From NCBI GenBank assembly GCA_018798825.1, contig CP076354.1, positions 1,815,001 to 1,879,000 of the forward strand: DNA of 64,000 nucleotides, in the 5' to 3' direction. A model generated the notes under the pieces. It did no database searches, had not been told where the DNA came from, and saw only the letters and a list, made by a program, of their open reading frames with translations. The position numbers and the translations under genes were made by a program. The DNA is from Ochrobactrum sp. BTU1 (GTDB lineage: Bacteria > Pseudomonadota > Alphaproteobacteria > Rhizobiales > Rhizobiaceae). Position 1 is the first letter of the stretch, and each line of letters begins with the position of its first letter. Positions 43,377 to 53,456 of this stretch are shown piece after piece.

Positions 43377-43416
43377 CTATCCTCTCAGATAGCACGCGCC
43401 TCGTTGGGGAGGCGTG
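43377..43416 (-). ncRNA. serC leader, two hairpins (serC-motif-like)
   Basis: On the minus strand a hairpin pairs CACGCCTC with GAGGCGCGTG (43416-43393). It is followed at once by CTATC-tgagag-GATAG (43392-43377), whose loop and 3' arm carry purine-rich sequence 9 nt before the serC ATG. A serC RNA motif is known upstream of serC in alphaproteobacteria. Its position and compact shape agree, but no alignment was made. Confidence 0.55.
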
Positions 43417-43477
43417 GCCCGCTGATGAAAATATCGGAAAGCAAAAATTTCACAAGACCGTCCAAGGCTTATTTTTT

Positions 43478-43583
43478 CTAAAGCGCCATGTGCCAGAACA
43501 GGTGCACAAAGGTCGCTCTAACACGCTAAAATTACAGTATAATTTCACCTCAAACTGACTCAAGTTTAAGGATTTATGCTGTA
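43478..43583. repeat. 106 bp palindromic repeat, family D, inverted orientation
   Basis: Reads CTAAAGCGCCATGTGCC, then GGTGCACAAAGGTCGCTCTAA, then a degenerate long hairpin TTACAGTATAAT/TTTATGCTGTAA with CTTAAACTT-type interior. It lies between the BASS transporter stop and the serC leader. Confidence 0.85.
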
Positions 43584-43625
43584 AACCCGCCGAAATAGCA
43601 CCGGCGGGTTCGAATGCCAGAGAAT

Positions 43626-44567
43626 TTACTTCTCGGATGGCTTTTCTTTCATGCGCGCATAATAGCTTGCGATGAGCGCACCGGAAACATTGTGCCACAC
43701 ACTGAAAACGGCACTCGGAACTGCCGCCAAGGGTGAGAAATGCGCATTCGCAAGAGCTGCACCAAGGCCACTGTTTTGCATGCCTACCTCAATGCTGATT
43801 GCCTTGCGCTTTGCCAGAGAAAGGCCCGCAGCGCGTGCGGCGAAATATCCCAACAGCAAACCAAAGCCGTTATGCAGAACGACGACCGCGAAGATCAATG
43901 CACCAGACTGGGCAATTGCAACCTTATTGACCGCAACAACAGCTGCGACGATCAAAACAATGCCGATGACCGACACCAGCGGGAGCATTGGCACAGCTGC
44001 CTTCACAAGGCTTGGCATCAGCTTCTGCAGAATGAAACCAAGTGCAAGGGGTACGAGAATAACCTTGAGAATGCTGATGAACATGCTCATTGCGTCAACC
44101 GGCAAATACTGGCTTGCAAAGAACCAAACCAGAAATGGCGTTACCAGCGGGGCCAACAAGGTGGTCACGCTTGTGCAAGCAACGCTAAGGGCCACATCGC
44201 CTTTGCTGAGATAGGTCATCACATTGCTTGCCGTGCCACCCGGGCAACAGCCAACTAGAATTACGCCCGCAGCAACTTCCGGCGACATCGGAATAATGCG
44301 CGTCAGCAAAACTGCAAGGAGCGGCATAATCAGGAATTGGGCGAAAACACCAATCAATACTTCAAACGGTCGTTTGGCGACCTCCGCAAAATCCTTGGTC
44401 GAAATCGTAAGTCCCATGCCAAACATGATGATGCCCAGCAACACGACAATCCAAGGCGCGAAAACACTGAACGTCGATGGCAACAAAAAACCAAGTACGG
44501 CGAAGACGATAATCCAGACAGCAAAAGAGCGGCCGACAAAATCTGAAAAAGCTACAAGCGCTTTCAT
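43626..44567 (-). CDS. bile acid:sodium symporter (BASS) family transporter
   Basis: 313 residues from ATG 44567 behind GGGAGAG. About nine to ten hydrophobic segments. Family marks are FGMGLTISTKDF, VGCCPGGTASNVMTYLSKGDVALSV (the crossover region that binds sodium and substrate) and IEVGMQNSGLGAALANAHF. Bacterial members carry pantoate, pyruvate-like acids or bile acids; the substrate here is unknown. It is transcribed toward serC, separated by a family D repeat. Confidence 0.87.
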   Translation of the reverse strand: MKALVAFSDFVGRSFAVWIIVFAVLGFLLPSTFSVFAPWIVVLLGIIMFGMGLTISTKDFAEVAKRPFEVLIGVFAQFLIMPLLAVLLTRIIPMSPEVAAGVILVGCCPGGTASNVMTYLSKGDVALSVACTSVTTLLAPLVTPFLVWFFASQYLPVDAMSMFISILKVILVPLALGFILQKLMPSLVKAAVPMLPLVSVIGIVLIVAAVVAVNKVAIAQSGALIFAVVVLHNGFGLLLGYFAARAAGLSLAKRKAISIEVGMQNSGLGAALANAHFSPLAAVPSAVFSVWHNVSGALIASYYARMKEKPSEK

Positions 44568-44724
44568 TTCTCTCCCTTCAGACTGCGTACAGTCTCGAAA
44601 AATGCTTCTATAAGGCAACGCCTCTCTGATGCGGCCTTCTAAGGGCATTTCGGAAGATATGAAATAAAAAATAGCCAGATTGCTAATTTATGGGCAATTT
44701 TGACGGGCTTATGGGATATAAAAT

Positions 44725-44757
44725 GAAAAAAGCCCGGGAGGTTCCGGGCTTTATTTC
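44725..44757 (-). terminator. Rho-independent terminator of the porin gene
   Basis: Stem AGCCCGG/CCGGGCT (44731-44737 with 44744-44750). On the minus strand it is followed by TTTTTTCATTTT. Confidence 0.85.
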
Positions 44758-44770
44758 AGGTTACAGTGTT

Positions 44771-45508
44771 TTAACCACCGAACATGTAGCGAAGACCCAC
44801 ACGGACATCGTGGATGTTCATGCCCTTGTCGTAGCCGTCGCCAACGCCATAGTTTCCGTTGAACATCTTGCCGCCGTTGATATGGCGGAAGCGATAACCA
44901 GCATCAAGCTTGAGATTGTGTGTCAGATCAACTGACGCACCAGCCATAAGCGCGTAGGTGAAGCGCCAGTCAGCATCACCTTCGAGAACACCACCATTGG
45001 TGGTATCGACTAGGTCGTTCCACTTGACGCGAGTGCCACCAATACCGGCACCGACGTAAGGTGTAACGCCGCCGAAATTGCCGAGATCGACATAGGCGTT
45101 AGCCAGAAGCGATAAAGCAGACATCTTGCTTTCATCGCGATCGCTCGTGAATTTAGCGCGCGTCATATAGTCGAGCGTCAGGTCGGTACGGAAATAATCA
45201 GTGACCTGATAACCAACACCACCGCCCAGCAAGAACGAACCCTTCAGCTTGCCGCCATGAATTTCTGGGTCGCCTTCACCACAGGTGTTACAGCCACCGC
45301 CACCCGGCAAGGTGTAGGTTGCGCCACGGAATTTCGCTGCGGAATAACCGATATCGCCACGCAAATACCAACCACCAACGGCTGGAGGAGCGACAACCAC
45401 TTCCGGCACTGGCTCGATATAATCTGCAGCGAAAGCCGCAGGAGCCATTGCCGTCAGGGCAGCCGATACAGCAAGGCTTGCGCAAAAGGTTTTAATAAGA
45501 CTGTTCAT
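44771..45508 (-). CDS. outer membrane beta-barrel protein, Omp25/Omp31 type
   Basis: 245 residues with a signal peptide (MNSLIKTFCASLAVSAALTA, cleavage after AFA near residue 27). The mature start ADYIEPVPEVVVAPPAVGGWYLRGDIGYS and the eight-stranded barrel pattern (FLLGGGVGYQVTDYFRTDLTLDYM, VTPYVGAGIGGTRVKWND, LKLDAGYRFRHINGG, IHDVRVGLRYMFGG) match the Brucellaceae Omp25/31 family. A Cys pair (GGGGCNTCGEGD) in an early loop is unusual for the family. It is a single gene with its own terminator. Confidence 0.85.
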   Translation of the reverse strand: MNSLIKTFCASLAVSAALTAMAPAAFAADYIEPVPEVVVAPPAVGGWYLRGDIGYSAAKFRGATYTLPGGGGCNTCGEGDPEIHGGKLKGSFLLGGGVGYQVTDYFRTDLTLDYMTRAKFTSDRDESKMSALSLLANAYVDLGNFGGVTPYVGAGIGGTRVKWNDLVDTTNGGVLEGDADWRFTYALMAGASVDLTHNLKLDAGYRFRHINGGKMFNGNYGVGDGYDKGMNIHDVRVGLRYMFGG

Positions 45509-45660
45509 TCATCTGCCCCATCAATCTGTCACGCCACAACCGCGTCGGAACCGAGTTTTCAAAGGCAGAATATTCAGGAAAAGTTAAATACAACTTAACC
45601 TTGTTTTTTAACTACGTTTATTAACAGTTGCTAAACTACAACCTCTGCTGCACCGGACAA

Positions 45661-45690
45661 AAAAATAGCGCGGACAAGCCGCGCCATTTC
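45661..45690 (-). terminator. Rho-independent terminator of glmM
   Basis: Stem GCGCGG/CCGCGC (45668-45673 with 45679-45684), followed on the minus strand by TATTTTTTT. Confidence 0.83.
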
Positions 45691-45709
45691 TATTGAGATC
45701 GATGTTTTA

Positions 45710-47062
45710 TCAGGCTGCAGCACTTTCCGAAGAAATCACGTTGATGATGTCATTGACGACCTTTTCAACGAGTGCGCGGTCATCGCCTTCCGCCATGACC
45801 CGGATGAGCGGTTCAGTTCCGGATGGACGAATAACCAGACGTCCCTGCGAACCCAGACGATCAGTCGCTTCGTCAATAGCGCTCTTGACCTTCTTGTTCT
45901 CAAGCGGTTTTCCGCCAGCAGTACGAACATTCTTGAGGAGCTGCGGCACTGGCTCGAACTTGCGACACAATTCGCTTAGCGGCTTGTTCTCTTCCTGGGC
46001 AACAGCAAGAATCTGTAGCGCAGACACCAGACCGTCGCCAGTCGTTGCAAAATCCGACAAAACAATATGACCGGACTGTTCGCCACCAACATTGAAGCCA
46101 TGCTCGCGCATATGTTCAACCACGTAGCGGTCGCCAACCTTGGTACGGGCCAGCGTCATATTGTGATCATGCAGGAAGCGCTCAAGGCCGAGATTGGACA
46201 TGATCGTCGCGACAATACCGCCGCCCTGCAGACGGTCCGATTTAGCCCATGATTCGGCAATAACTGCCAGAAGCTGATCGCCATCGATCACGGTGCCGTT
46301 TTCATCGACAAGCAGAACGCGGTCCGCATCGCCATCCAGTGCAATACCGACATCGGCGCGCACTTCATGCACCTTCTTCATAAGGCCAATCGGATGGGTC
46401 GAGCCGCAATCCTCATTGATATTGATGCCGTTCGGCTCATCATTGATGGTGATGACTTCTGCACCAAGTTCCCAAAGAGCTGCAGGCGCAACCTTGTAGC
46501 CCGCGCCATTGGCGCAATCGACCACAACGCGAAGACCATTAAGCGAGATATTGCGCGGCAGCGTGCGCTTAGCAAATTCGATATAGCGATAGATATCGCC
46601 GTCGACGCGCTTGGCCTTGCCCACTTCACCGTGGCTTGCGAGATGCGCGGACAGATCGCTGTCGATCAGGCTTTCAATCTTAAGCTCGATCTCATCGGAC
46701 AGCTTGAAGCCATCAGGGCCAAACAGCTTGATGCCATTATCATAGAAAGGATTATGCGAAGCCGAGATCATCACGCCAATATCCGCACGCAAGGAACGGC
46801 AGAGCATGGCGACCGCAGGCGTTGGAATTGGACCAAGCAGAAACACGTCCATACCGGCGGCAGTGAAACCTGCAACCAGTGCGTTTTCCAGCATATAACC
46901 GGAACGGCGCGTATCCTTGCCGATCACGACGCGCGAGGCCTGGCCTTTGCGGCGGAAAATATGCCCGACAGCCATACCAACTTTCATGGCAATATCAGGC
47001 GTCATCGGAAAGCTGTTGGCCTTGCCGCGAATGCCGTCGGTTCCAAAATATTTACGTGTCAT
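45710..47062 (-). CDS. glmM: phosphoglucosamine mutase
   Basis: 450 residues from ATG 47062; in-frame ATGs at 47086 and 47104 would add 8 or 14 residues. It converts glucosamine-6-phosphate to the 1-phosphate for peptidoglycan and LPS. The phosphoserine is Ser102 in [17 protein letters not shown], the metal loop is [11 protein letters not shown], the sugar loop is GGEQSGHI and the phosphate loop is [12 protein letters not shown]. It lies about 300 bp downstream of ftsH, an order common in bacteria. The gap 47063-47365 holds the ftsH terminator and no gene I can support. Confidence 0.94.
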   Translation of the reverse strand: MTRKYFGTDGIRGKANSFPMTPDIAMKVGMAVGHIFRRKGQASRVVIGKDTRRSGYMLENALVAGFTAAGMDVFLLGPIPTPAVAMLCRSLRADIGVMISASHNPFYDNGIKLFGPDGFKLSDEIELKIESLIDSDLSAHLASHGEVGKAKRVDGDIYRYIEFAKRTLPRNISLNGLRVVVDCANGAGYKVAPAALWELGAEVITINDEPNGININEDCGSTHPIGLMKKVHEVRADVGIALDGDADRVLLVDENGTVIDGDQLLAVIAESWAKSDRLQGGGIVATIMSNLGLERFLHDHNMTLARTKVGDRYVVEHMREHGFNVGGEQSGHIVLSDFATTGDGLVSALQILAVAQEENKPLSELCRKFEPVPQLLKNVRTAGGKPLENKKVKSAIDEATDRLGSQGRLVIRPSGTEPLIRVMAEGDDRALVEKVVNDIINVISSESAAA

Positions 47063-47320
47063 ATTCTTAGCCTTGCGTTGCGCCATAGAGCTGTCTCGAA
47101 CCAATCAAATACAGTCGCTGTTAATCCGTGAGACGGCAATGGCATCCGGGATTGTTAGCCCGGTAATCGATTGTCTGCGTTATTACCGCAAAACCACCTG
47201 TCATTGCAATTTCGCCTTTCGGAGAAACAAACTACTTTAAAGCGTGAAACTCCAAATCTTTCCTATGATGCGCCGAAATCATTAACCGAGCCTTTCTCAT
47301 CTCGTCTGCCAAAAAAGCAG

Positions 47321-47350
47321 AAAAGCCGGACAGACTGCCCGGCTTTTCGT
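47321..47350 (-). terminator. Rho-independent terminator of ftsH
   Basis: Stem AAAAGCCGG/CCGGCTTTT (47321-47329 with 47339-47347). On the minus strand it is followed by CTGCTTTTTTGG. Confidence 0.85.
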
Positions 47351-47365
47351 AATTTTTGCAGATGC

Positions 47366-49300
47366 TTATTGCGGCTGCGGGTTTGGTTCGATGCCAGGTT
47401 CACCACCTGGCTCCTCACCCTTGCGCTTGCGCGGGCTACCGGCTTTCGGCACGCCCGAACCGCGTGACGGCGTATCATTGCCCTGATCACGCGATGGCTT
47501 GTTGCCCGCAATCAGTTCTTTGATTTCATCGCCGCTCAGCGTTTCGTATTCGAGCAGACCTTCGGCCAGAGCAATCCAGTCCTCGCGCTTTTCAGTCAGG
47601 ATGCGGGTTGCTTCGGCATAGGCTTCATCAACCAGACGACGCACTTCACCATCAATGATCTGCGCGGTTGCTTCCGAGATATTCTGCGTGCGCGAAACCG
47701 AATGGCCCAGGAACACTTCTTCCTGATTGTCGCCATAGGCAACGCGACCGAGCTTGTCGGAATAACCCCACTGCGTCACCATCGAGCGCGCAAGCTTGGT
47801 TGCCTGCTGAATATCAGAGGATGCACCGGACGTGATGTTTTCCTTGCCGAATTTCAGCTCTTCCGCAACGCGGCCACCCATCAGGATCGCAAGGCGCGAT
47901 ACCATCCAGGTATAGGTTGCCGAATAACGGTCGCCTTCAGGAAGCTGCATCACCATACCCAGCGCACGACCGCGCGGAATGATTGTCGCCTTATGAACAG
48001 GATCGGTGCTCGGTACGTTGATCGCAACGATGGCGTGACCTGCCTCATGATAAGCCGTATTGGCCTTTTCCTGCGGCGTCATGGCGGAACGGCGTTCCGC
48101 ACCCATCATGATCTTGTCCTTGGCGTCTTCAAATTCCTGCATGGTCACGAGACGCTTGTTGCGACGCGCAGCCATAAGAGCAGATTCATTAACGAGGTTT
48201 GCAAGATCGGCACCGGAGAAGCCCGGCGTACCGCGTGCGACAACCTTGAGATCAACATTGGGTGCAAGCGGCACATTGCGCACATGCACTTTGAGGATCT
48301 GCTCACGACCAACGATATCCGGGTTCGGAACTACGACCTGACGGTCGAAACGGCCCGGACGCAAGAGCGCTGGATCAAGAACGTCAGGACGGTTGGTTGC
48401 AGCAATCAGAATGATTGATTCGTTTGCTTCAAAGCCATCCATCTCAACCAGAAGCTGGTTGAGTGTCTGTTCGCGTTCGTCGTTACCGCCACCAAGACCG
48501 GCACCACGATGACGACCGACAGCATCGATTTCGTCGATGAAGATAATGCAAGGCGCGTTCTTCTTGGCCTGTTCGAACATGTCGCGGACGCGGCTTGCAC
48601 CAACACCGACAAACATTTCAACGAAGTCCGAACCGGAGATCGTGAAGAACGGAACATTGGCTTCGCCTGCAACAGAGCGCGCGAGCAAAGTCTTACCGGT
48701 TCCGGGAGGGCCTACGAGCAGAACGCCGCGTGGGATTTTACCGCCCAGACGCTGGAACTTCTGCGGATCGCGCAGGAATTCGACGATTTCTTCGAGATCC
48801 TGCTTGGCTTCTTCAACGCCTGCAACGTCCTGGAACGTCACACGACCATGCGCTTCGGTCAGAAGCTTGGCCTTCGACTTGCCAAAGCCCATCGCACCGC
48901 GCGAGCCACCCTGCATCTGGCGCATGAAGAAAATCCACACGCCGAGAATAAGGATCATCGGCAACCATGAAAGCAGAATGCCAAGGAGCGAGCTGGAGCC
49001 GTCGCTTTCAGGACGAGCGGTGATTGCAACGCCCTTCTCTTCAAGACGAGAAACCAGTCCGGTATCACCCGGCGAATAGGTCTGGAAGGTCGATCCGTTA
49101 TCGGCAAACGTACCGCTGATCCGTTCACCAGTGATGGTGACCGCTTTCACGCGTCCGTTTGAAACGTCATCGATAAATTGGGAGTAAGAAACTTCACGGG
49201 AATTCGTGCGCTGGCCAGGACTCTGGAACAGGTTGAACAGCGCTATCAAAAGTAGAGCAATGATCGCCCAGAGGGCGAAGTTGCGATAGTTCGGATTCAT
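47366..49300 (-). CDS. ftsH: ATP-dependent zinc metalloprotease FtsH
   Basis: 644 residues from ATG 49300 ([11 protein letters not shown]). Two N-terminal membrane helices enclose a periplasmic domain. The AAA+ module has Walker A GPPGTGKT, Walker [12 protein letters not shown], pore motif FVGVGA and [23 protein letters not shown]. The zinc protease site is HEAGH, with a later Asp in the SDIQQAT region. The C-terminal tail is rich in Pro and charged residues. It degrades misfolded membrane proteins and, in many bacteria, RpoH and LpxC. Downstream of tilS, as in most bacteria. Confidence 0.96.
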   Translation of the reverse strand: MNPNYRNFALWAIIALLLIALFNLFQSPGQRTNSREVSYSQFIDDVSNGRVKAVTITGERISGTFADNGSTFQTYSPGDTGLVSRLEEKGVAITARPESDGSSSLLGILLSWLPMILILGVWIFFMRQMQGGSRGAMGFGKSKAKLLTEAHGRVTFQDVAGVEEAKQDLEEIVEFLRDPQKFQRLGGKIPRGVLLVGPPGTGKTLLARSVAGEANVPFFTISGSDFVEMFVGVGASRVRDMFEQAKKNAPCIIFIDEIDAVGRHRGAGLGGGNDEREQTLNQLLVEMDGFEANESIILIAATNRPDVLDPALLRPGRFDRQVVVPNPDIVGREQILKVHVRNVPLAPNVDLKVVARGTPGFSGADLANLVNESALMAARRNKRLVTMQEFEDAKDKIMMGAERRSAMTPQEKANTAYHEAGHAIVAINVPSTDPVHKATIIPRGRALGMVMQLPEGDRYSATYTWMVSRLAILMGGRVAEELKFGKENITSGASSDIQQATKLARSMVTQWGYSDKLGRVAYGDNQEEVFLGHSVSRTQNISEATAQIIDGEVRRLVDEAYAEATRILTEKREDWIALAEGLLEYETLSGDEIKELIAGNKPSRDQGNDTPSRGSGVPKAGSPRKRKGEEPGGEPGIEPNPQPQ

Positions 49301-49418
49301 ATCGGGTCCAATCGATACCACGGCCACCCGAGAAAAGGGCGGTACGATGTTTCGGCTTAACATAGGATCGAAGGAAGGCCTTGCCAAGGCGCGAGAGCCC
49401 CCTCACCTTCGATTCTTG

Positions 49419-50774
49419 TCAATCTGGTTTATAAAAATTAGGACATTCACGGCCAAACCGCTTTTCAACGGCATTTGCCAGCCCAAAATCATAGCCCGGA
49501 AGCACATGATCGAAGATTGCGAAGTGTTTCTCGACAGTGATTCCTGCAGGCAGCTGCTGCCCGTTAACTGCTGGAAGTTGCAATAGTTTGCCGTTTTCAT
49601 AGATAGCAGGCAAAACCAGCAAAGCGTCTCTTTGAACGGAATCGACGTCGAGTTCGGAAAGCTCTATGAAATCTGCCAGCTCTTGGCGATCCGGGCTCCG
49701 TATCTCCAGCGTGCGGTTGCCCTCATTTGTGAAACGAAACCGCCCGTCCCAGATAATCCGCTGACCTGTCTCAATCCGCATAATCGGCAGGTTGCGCCTC
49801 TCACGACGAAACCGGTGCGGCAATCCTCTTCGCCCAAGTTCGACGAGTGCTCCAAAAACCGTCATACGATCAGTTTTTTCATTCCCGGACAAAACTCTTT
49901 CAATGCGTGATCGCTCGGCATCGCCGGGGAGAAAACGTCGTCCGCCTGCAATAGATGCAAGCAGGCCTGAAAATAGACGTCGAACATTTTCTGGCAATGC
50001 TGCATAAATTTCCGCGTCGACCGAGATCGTGCCGAGAGGGCTCATCTTCACACAGTCTGGATCAGCCAGCGCTGACATCAGCGCCGCGTTGTCGCGTTTA
50101 CGTGCAGCACCTGCCAAAGCGATCTGTGCGAGGATCGTTTCCGGATCTGCTTCTGCAGCGGAAGTAAGCCTTACACGCGGACGCTCATAGCTGGTATTGA
50201 CGTTGCTTGGATCATCTATCCAGCGGATACCCTTCTTCGTCAGTTCATCACGTAACGTCATGCGCGACTGATCAAGAAGGGGGCGGATCAATTCAACAGA
50301 ACTCTCCAGCCATGAACGGGGAGCCATGGCGGCAAGTCCACGCGCTTCCGAATGAGAGCTTCGCTCCTGACGCATCAGAAACGTCTCTATCTGATCGTCG
50401 CGCGTATGACCTGTCGCGATAAAATCAGCGCCCACTTCCTGTGCGGCCTGAACCAGCAAGCGGTAGCGCGCCGACCGCGCTGCTGCCGCAATGCCGGTCT
50501 TGGGCTTGGCTTCTTCCCAGGCAAAAACACGATGTGCAATGCCGTGAGCATGGCACAGTTTGCCGACATTTTCTGCTTCATCGGCGGATTCAGCGCGCAG
50601 GCGATGGTCGATGGTAACAGCTGTCAGTGGCGGCGGATTTTCCAATGTCGCCAGATGATCTTTGAGGAGGAAAAGGAGCGCAAGAGAATCGCTGCCACCT
50701 GAAACAGCAGCAACAATTCCTTTTGCACGCTCAAGTCCGAAGGGTTCAAAAATTTTGATCGGGGAAAGCCCCAC
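49419..50774 (-). CDS. tilS: tRNA(Ile)-lysidine synthase
   Basis: 451 residues from GTG 50774 with GGAGA upstream. The ATP-binding PP-loop is SGGSDS (25-30). [14 protein letters not shown] and the [12 protein letters not shown] linker follow in the N-terminal domain, with a more variable C-terminal part. It adds lysine to C34 of tRNA-Ile(CAU) so that AUA is read as Ile. It lies 15 bp after cpoB and 118 bp before ftsH; the three are probably co-transcribed. Confidence 0.92.
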   Translation of the reverse strand: MGLSPIKIFEPFGLERAKGIVAAVSGGSDSLALLFLLKDHLATLENPPPLTAVTIDHRLRAESADEAENVGKLCHAHGIAHRVFAWEEAKPKTGIAAAARSARYRLLVQAAQEVGADFIATGHTRDDQIETFLMRQERSSHSEARGLAAMAPRSWLESSVELIRPLLDQSRMTLRDELTKKGIRWIDDPSNVNTSYERPRVRLTSAAEADPETILAQIALAGAARKRDNAALMSALADPDCVKMSPLGTISVDAEIYAALPENVRRLFSGLLASIAGGRRFLPGDAERSRIERVLSGNEKTDRMTVFGALVELGRRGLPHRFRRERRNLPIMRIETGQRIIWDGRFRFTNEGNRTLEIRSPDRQELADFIELSELDVDSVQRDALLVLPAIYENGKLLQLPAVNGQQLPAGITVEKHFAIFDHVLPGYDFGLANAVEKRFGRECPNFYKPD

Positions 50775-50789
50775 TCATAGTCTCCAAAA

Positions 50790-52256
50790 TCAGCATTTAA
50801 TGCGCGTGCGCTCGTCCGTGACCCGCTTCAAAACTGCCGGCGCTGCATTCGGATAGCGGTCCGGAATCTGCTTGAACGTCGCACATGCAACATCGTGATT
50901 ATCCATTTTCTCAAGCGTCATACCGAGCTTGAACATATTCTCTGGCGCGCGTTTTGAATCCGGATAATCGCGCTGCGTATCGATGAATACCGTCGCAGCT
51001 TCCGGGAAACGTGATTGACCGTAAAGCGATTCACCCAGCCAATAACGCGCCTCAGCTGTCGTGGGGTCCGCAGGGTAGCGTTTGATATGCTCACGGAAAC
51101 CAGTCTCGGCGGCCTTGTAATCGCCCGACATCAGATACTGATAGGCAGCCTGATAGAGCGAGTTTGGATTGTCGTCGGTCGGCAGAGAAGCGACAGCCTG
51201 CCCTGCAGGAAGTGCTGGCCCATGTTCAACCGGGCGCGGCTGAGCATTGATCGTTTCGCCGATTACATTGCCATTGTTATCGAAACGAATGGAGCCGAGC
51301 GACTGTGGCGGCTCCCCACGCTGCGGGCCGCCCTGAGGAGCTGTGCCAGAACCAATAGCAGTGGAATCGGCGCCCGATGGATTGTTCGCCGCCGTTTGAG
51401 AAGAAGAACCGAAATTACCATCTGACGAAGCACCACCTGAAACCCCGTTATCGGGGTTTCCAGCCGGAGCTGCATCAGCCAGCGATGTACCGTTGTTGCC
51501 ATCTGTCGGCGCACCAACGGCATCCGCACGACCACCATTTTCCAGCGCCTGGAAACGGCGTTCATTTTCTTCCTGCATCTTCTGCATCTGGTCCTGCAAT
51601 TCGAGAACCTGGAAGTTCATGGCTTCAGCGCGAGCGCCAAGCGTATCGGCAATAGCTGTAGGATTCGGCATACCCTGTGCGCAAAGATCGCTGCCCGGCG
51701 GCGGCGTAACGGGAGCATCCTGACCAGCGCTTGCCTGTGCAGGTGTCGAACCGCCCTTTTTCTTTTCAAGCTCTTCAAAGCGGAACTGGTTGTCGTCCTG
51801 CGTCTTCTGCAGCTGTTCGTTGGTGAACGAAATCTGAGCATCCACATCCTCTACCTTACCGGTGAGATTGCGGATCACTTCCTGCTGCAAGCCGGGACTT
51901 TGCTGATAGCCACCCTGACCGCCAGCACCATTATCGCGCATCGCGTCGTCAAGAATAGCCGTTGAGCCGATGCTCACATGATTCTGTGCGCCGCCTCGGC
52001 CCTTTTCGAGTGCCTGAAAGCGGGTTTCATTGTCGCGCTGAATTTTAAGCATCTTGTCGCGCAACTGCAGAATGCGTGCATAAGACTGCGCATTCTGGTG
52101 CGCAAGATTACATACCTGCTGCGCGAACTGGTCACCGCCGGGATTACCCGCCTGCGCCAGCTGGATTTGCCCCTGCTGCGAAGAAACAGATGCCGCCAGA
52201 ACCGGAGCACTTGCCAAAAGCGGCAACATGGCAAAAGCCAGTGTCACTTTCCTCAT
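50790..52256 (-). CDS. cpoB: CpoB/YbgF Tol-Pal accessory protein with three coiled-coil units
   Basis: 488 residues from ATG 52256 (GAGGAA 6 nt upstream); the ATG at 52268 is too close to its ribosome site. Signal peptide to about residue 22. The N-terminal half has three related helical units, each ending in a motif such as RDNETRFQALE, QDDNQFRFEELE or EENERRFQALE, separated by low-complexity Gly/Ala/Pro/Asn linkers. The C-terminal 130 residues are TPR-like (LYQAAYQYLMSGDYKAAETGFREHIKRYP). CpoB links Tol-Pal to peptidoglycan synthesis; enteric CpoB has a single coiled coil and 263 residues. Confidence 0.87.
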   Translation of the reverse strand: MRKVTLAFAMLPLLASAPVLAASVSSQQGQIQLAQAGNPGGDQFAQQVCNLAHQNAQSYARILQLRDKMLKIQRDNETRFQALEKGRGGAQNHVSIGSTAILDDAMRDNGAGGQGGYQQSPGLQQEVIRNLTGKVEDVDAQISFTNEQLQKTQDDNQFRFEELEKKKGGSTPAQASAGQDAPVTPPPGSDLCAQGMPNPTAIADTLGARAEAMNFQVLELQDQMQKMQEENERRFQALENGGRADAVGAPTDGNNGTSLADAAPAGNPDNGVSGGASSDGNFGSSSQTAANNPSGADSTAIGSGTAPQGGPQRGEPPQSLGSIRFDNNGNVIGETINAQPRPVEHGPALPAGQAVASLPTDDNPNSLYQAAYQYLMSGDYKAAETGFREHIKRYPADPTTAEARYWLGESLYGQSRFPEAATVFIDTQRDYPDSKRAPENMFKLGMTLEKMDNHDVACATFKQIPDRYPNAAPAVLKRVTDERTRIKC

Positions 52257-52622
52257 TGGTTTCCTCATTCCCTTTTGCCCCTATCGCTCATTTCCGAAAA
52301 ATGATGGTGCCCTGAAATTATGGCCGCGATAAATATCGTCATGTTCCCGATGTTCAGGTATCGCGCCTGAATATTATCTGAACACCCGATTTCTCACGGC
52401 TCTTCTCAGCTTTTAGAGAAAATCCATAAAAAGCAAAGATGCTTTCCCTATGACACAGGCGACTTCGGCCAAAATTTGTCGAAGCGGCTAATATGCGCCT
52501 GCCAAAACGAAAAAAGCGGCCAAAAGGCCGCCTTTTCCGTATGAGTGTTGCGATATCGCATATCCAGTGAAGGCGCGAACGCAATCAAACGAGATGAGGT
52601 GTTAAACACCTCATTCTGTTTA
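52257..52622. other. intergenic region between cpoB and pal
   Basis: 366 bp, both flanking genes on the minus strand. It contains the pal-side palindrome ATGAGGTGTT-A-AACACCTCAT (52592-52612), a terminator (52511-52540) and a short hairpin TTCAGG/CCTGAA near 52352-52371. It must hold the cpoB promoter, but I see no confident -35/-10 pair. Confidence 0.5.
52511..52540 (-). terminator. Rho-independent terminator of pal
   Basis: Stem GCGGCC-AAAA-GGCCGC (52516-52531). On the minus strand it is followed by TTTTTTCG. Confidence 0.83.
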
Positions 52623-53129
52623 TTAGCTGCCAGCACCGTTAAGAACGGTAACGGCACGACGGTTCTGAGACCAGCACGAGTCGCTATCGCAAACAGCGAT
52701 TGGACGTTCATTACCGTAGGAAACGGTACGCATACGGCTGGTTGGAACGCCACGAGCTGCAAGGAAGTCACGGGTTGCAGCTGCACGACGCTGGCCGAGT
52801 GCCAGGTTGTATTCGCGTGTACCGCGTTCGTCGGCATGGCCTTCAACAGTGATCGAGTACTGTGGGTAGCGCTGCAGCCACTGAGCCTGCTTCGACAAGG
52901 TCTGCTGTGCATCGGCACGGATCAGCGAAGAATCGAGATCGAACAGAATGCGGTCGCCAACATTCACAGTGAAATCCTGCGACGAGCCGGGCGTAGCAGC
53001 GCCACCAGCAAGGCCAAGATCACCGGCATTGTTTGGAAGGTTCTTCTTGGACGCACAACCAGCAACGGCGAGCGTCATGAAAAGGGCAATAGCGATAGGG
53101 CTACGTGCAATCGACTGGAAACGGCGCAT
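52623..53129 (-). CDS. pal: peptidoglycan-associated lipoprotein Pal
   Basis: 168 residues from ATG 53129 behind AAGGAG. Lipoprotein signal with lipobox LAVAGC (acylated Cys25), a short linker, then the OmpA-like peptidoglycan-binding domain (ILFDLDSSLIRADAQ, TVEGHADERGTREYNLALGQRRA, VSYGNERPI). It anchors the outer membrane to peptidoglycan and is moved by TolB and TolQRA during division. Separated from tolB by 327 bp with a terminator, so it probably has its own promoter. Confidence 0.95.
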   Translation of the reverse strand: MRRFQSIARSPIAIALFMTLAVAGCASKKNLPNNAGDLGLAGGAATPGSSQDFTVNVGDRILFDLDSSLIRADAQQTLSKQAQWLQRYPQYSITVEGHADERGTREYNLALGQRRAAATRDFLAARGVPTSRMRTVSYGNERPIAVCDSDSCWSQNRRAVTVLNGAGS

Positions 53130-53456
53130 GGGCCGGAGCTCCTTAAGATTTGATGTTCCTGCGTAACCAACCAATAATCATATTTAGGTTAAGGCAGGCT
53201 CAAGAAGTATGGTTAACGATTTCTTTCGGCCAAATGCAAACCGGTTTTTCCGGCAGCAATTCTGTTTCTAGCCCTTGATGGCTAAATGCGGCAGAAACAC
53301 GGCCCAAAGGCTAAGATTGTGGCAATTTGAGCATAATCAGCCAATCTAGAGCTCTGTTCGCTCCTAACTCGCCTGTAGCTCTGTATTGGTCGTGCAAAAT
53401 AAAAGGCGCGAAACAGAAGTTTCGCGCCTTGTTAAATATCAATGCAGCTGACGGCA
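53130..53456. other. intergenic region between pal and tolB
   Basis: 327 bp, both neighbours on the minus strand. It contains the tolB terminator at the tolB end. The remainder should hold the pal promoter; I see no repeat element or open frame worth calling. Confidence 0.5.
53396..53430 (-). terminator. Rho-independent terminator of tolB
   Basis: 12 bp stem AAGGCGCGAAAC/GTTTCGCGCCTT (53403-53414 with 53419-53430) and loop AGAA. On the minus strand it continues TTATTTTGC. Confidence 0.87.
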
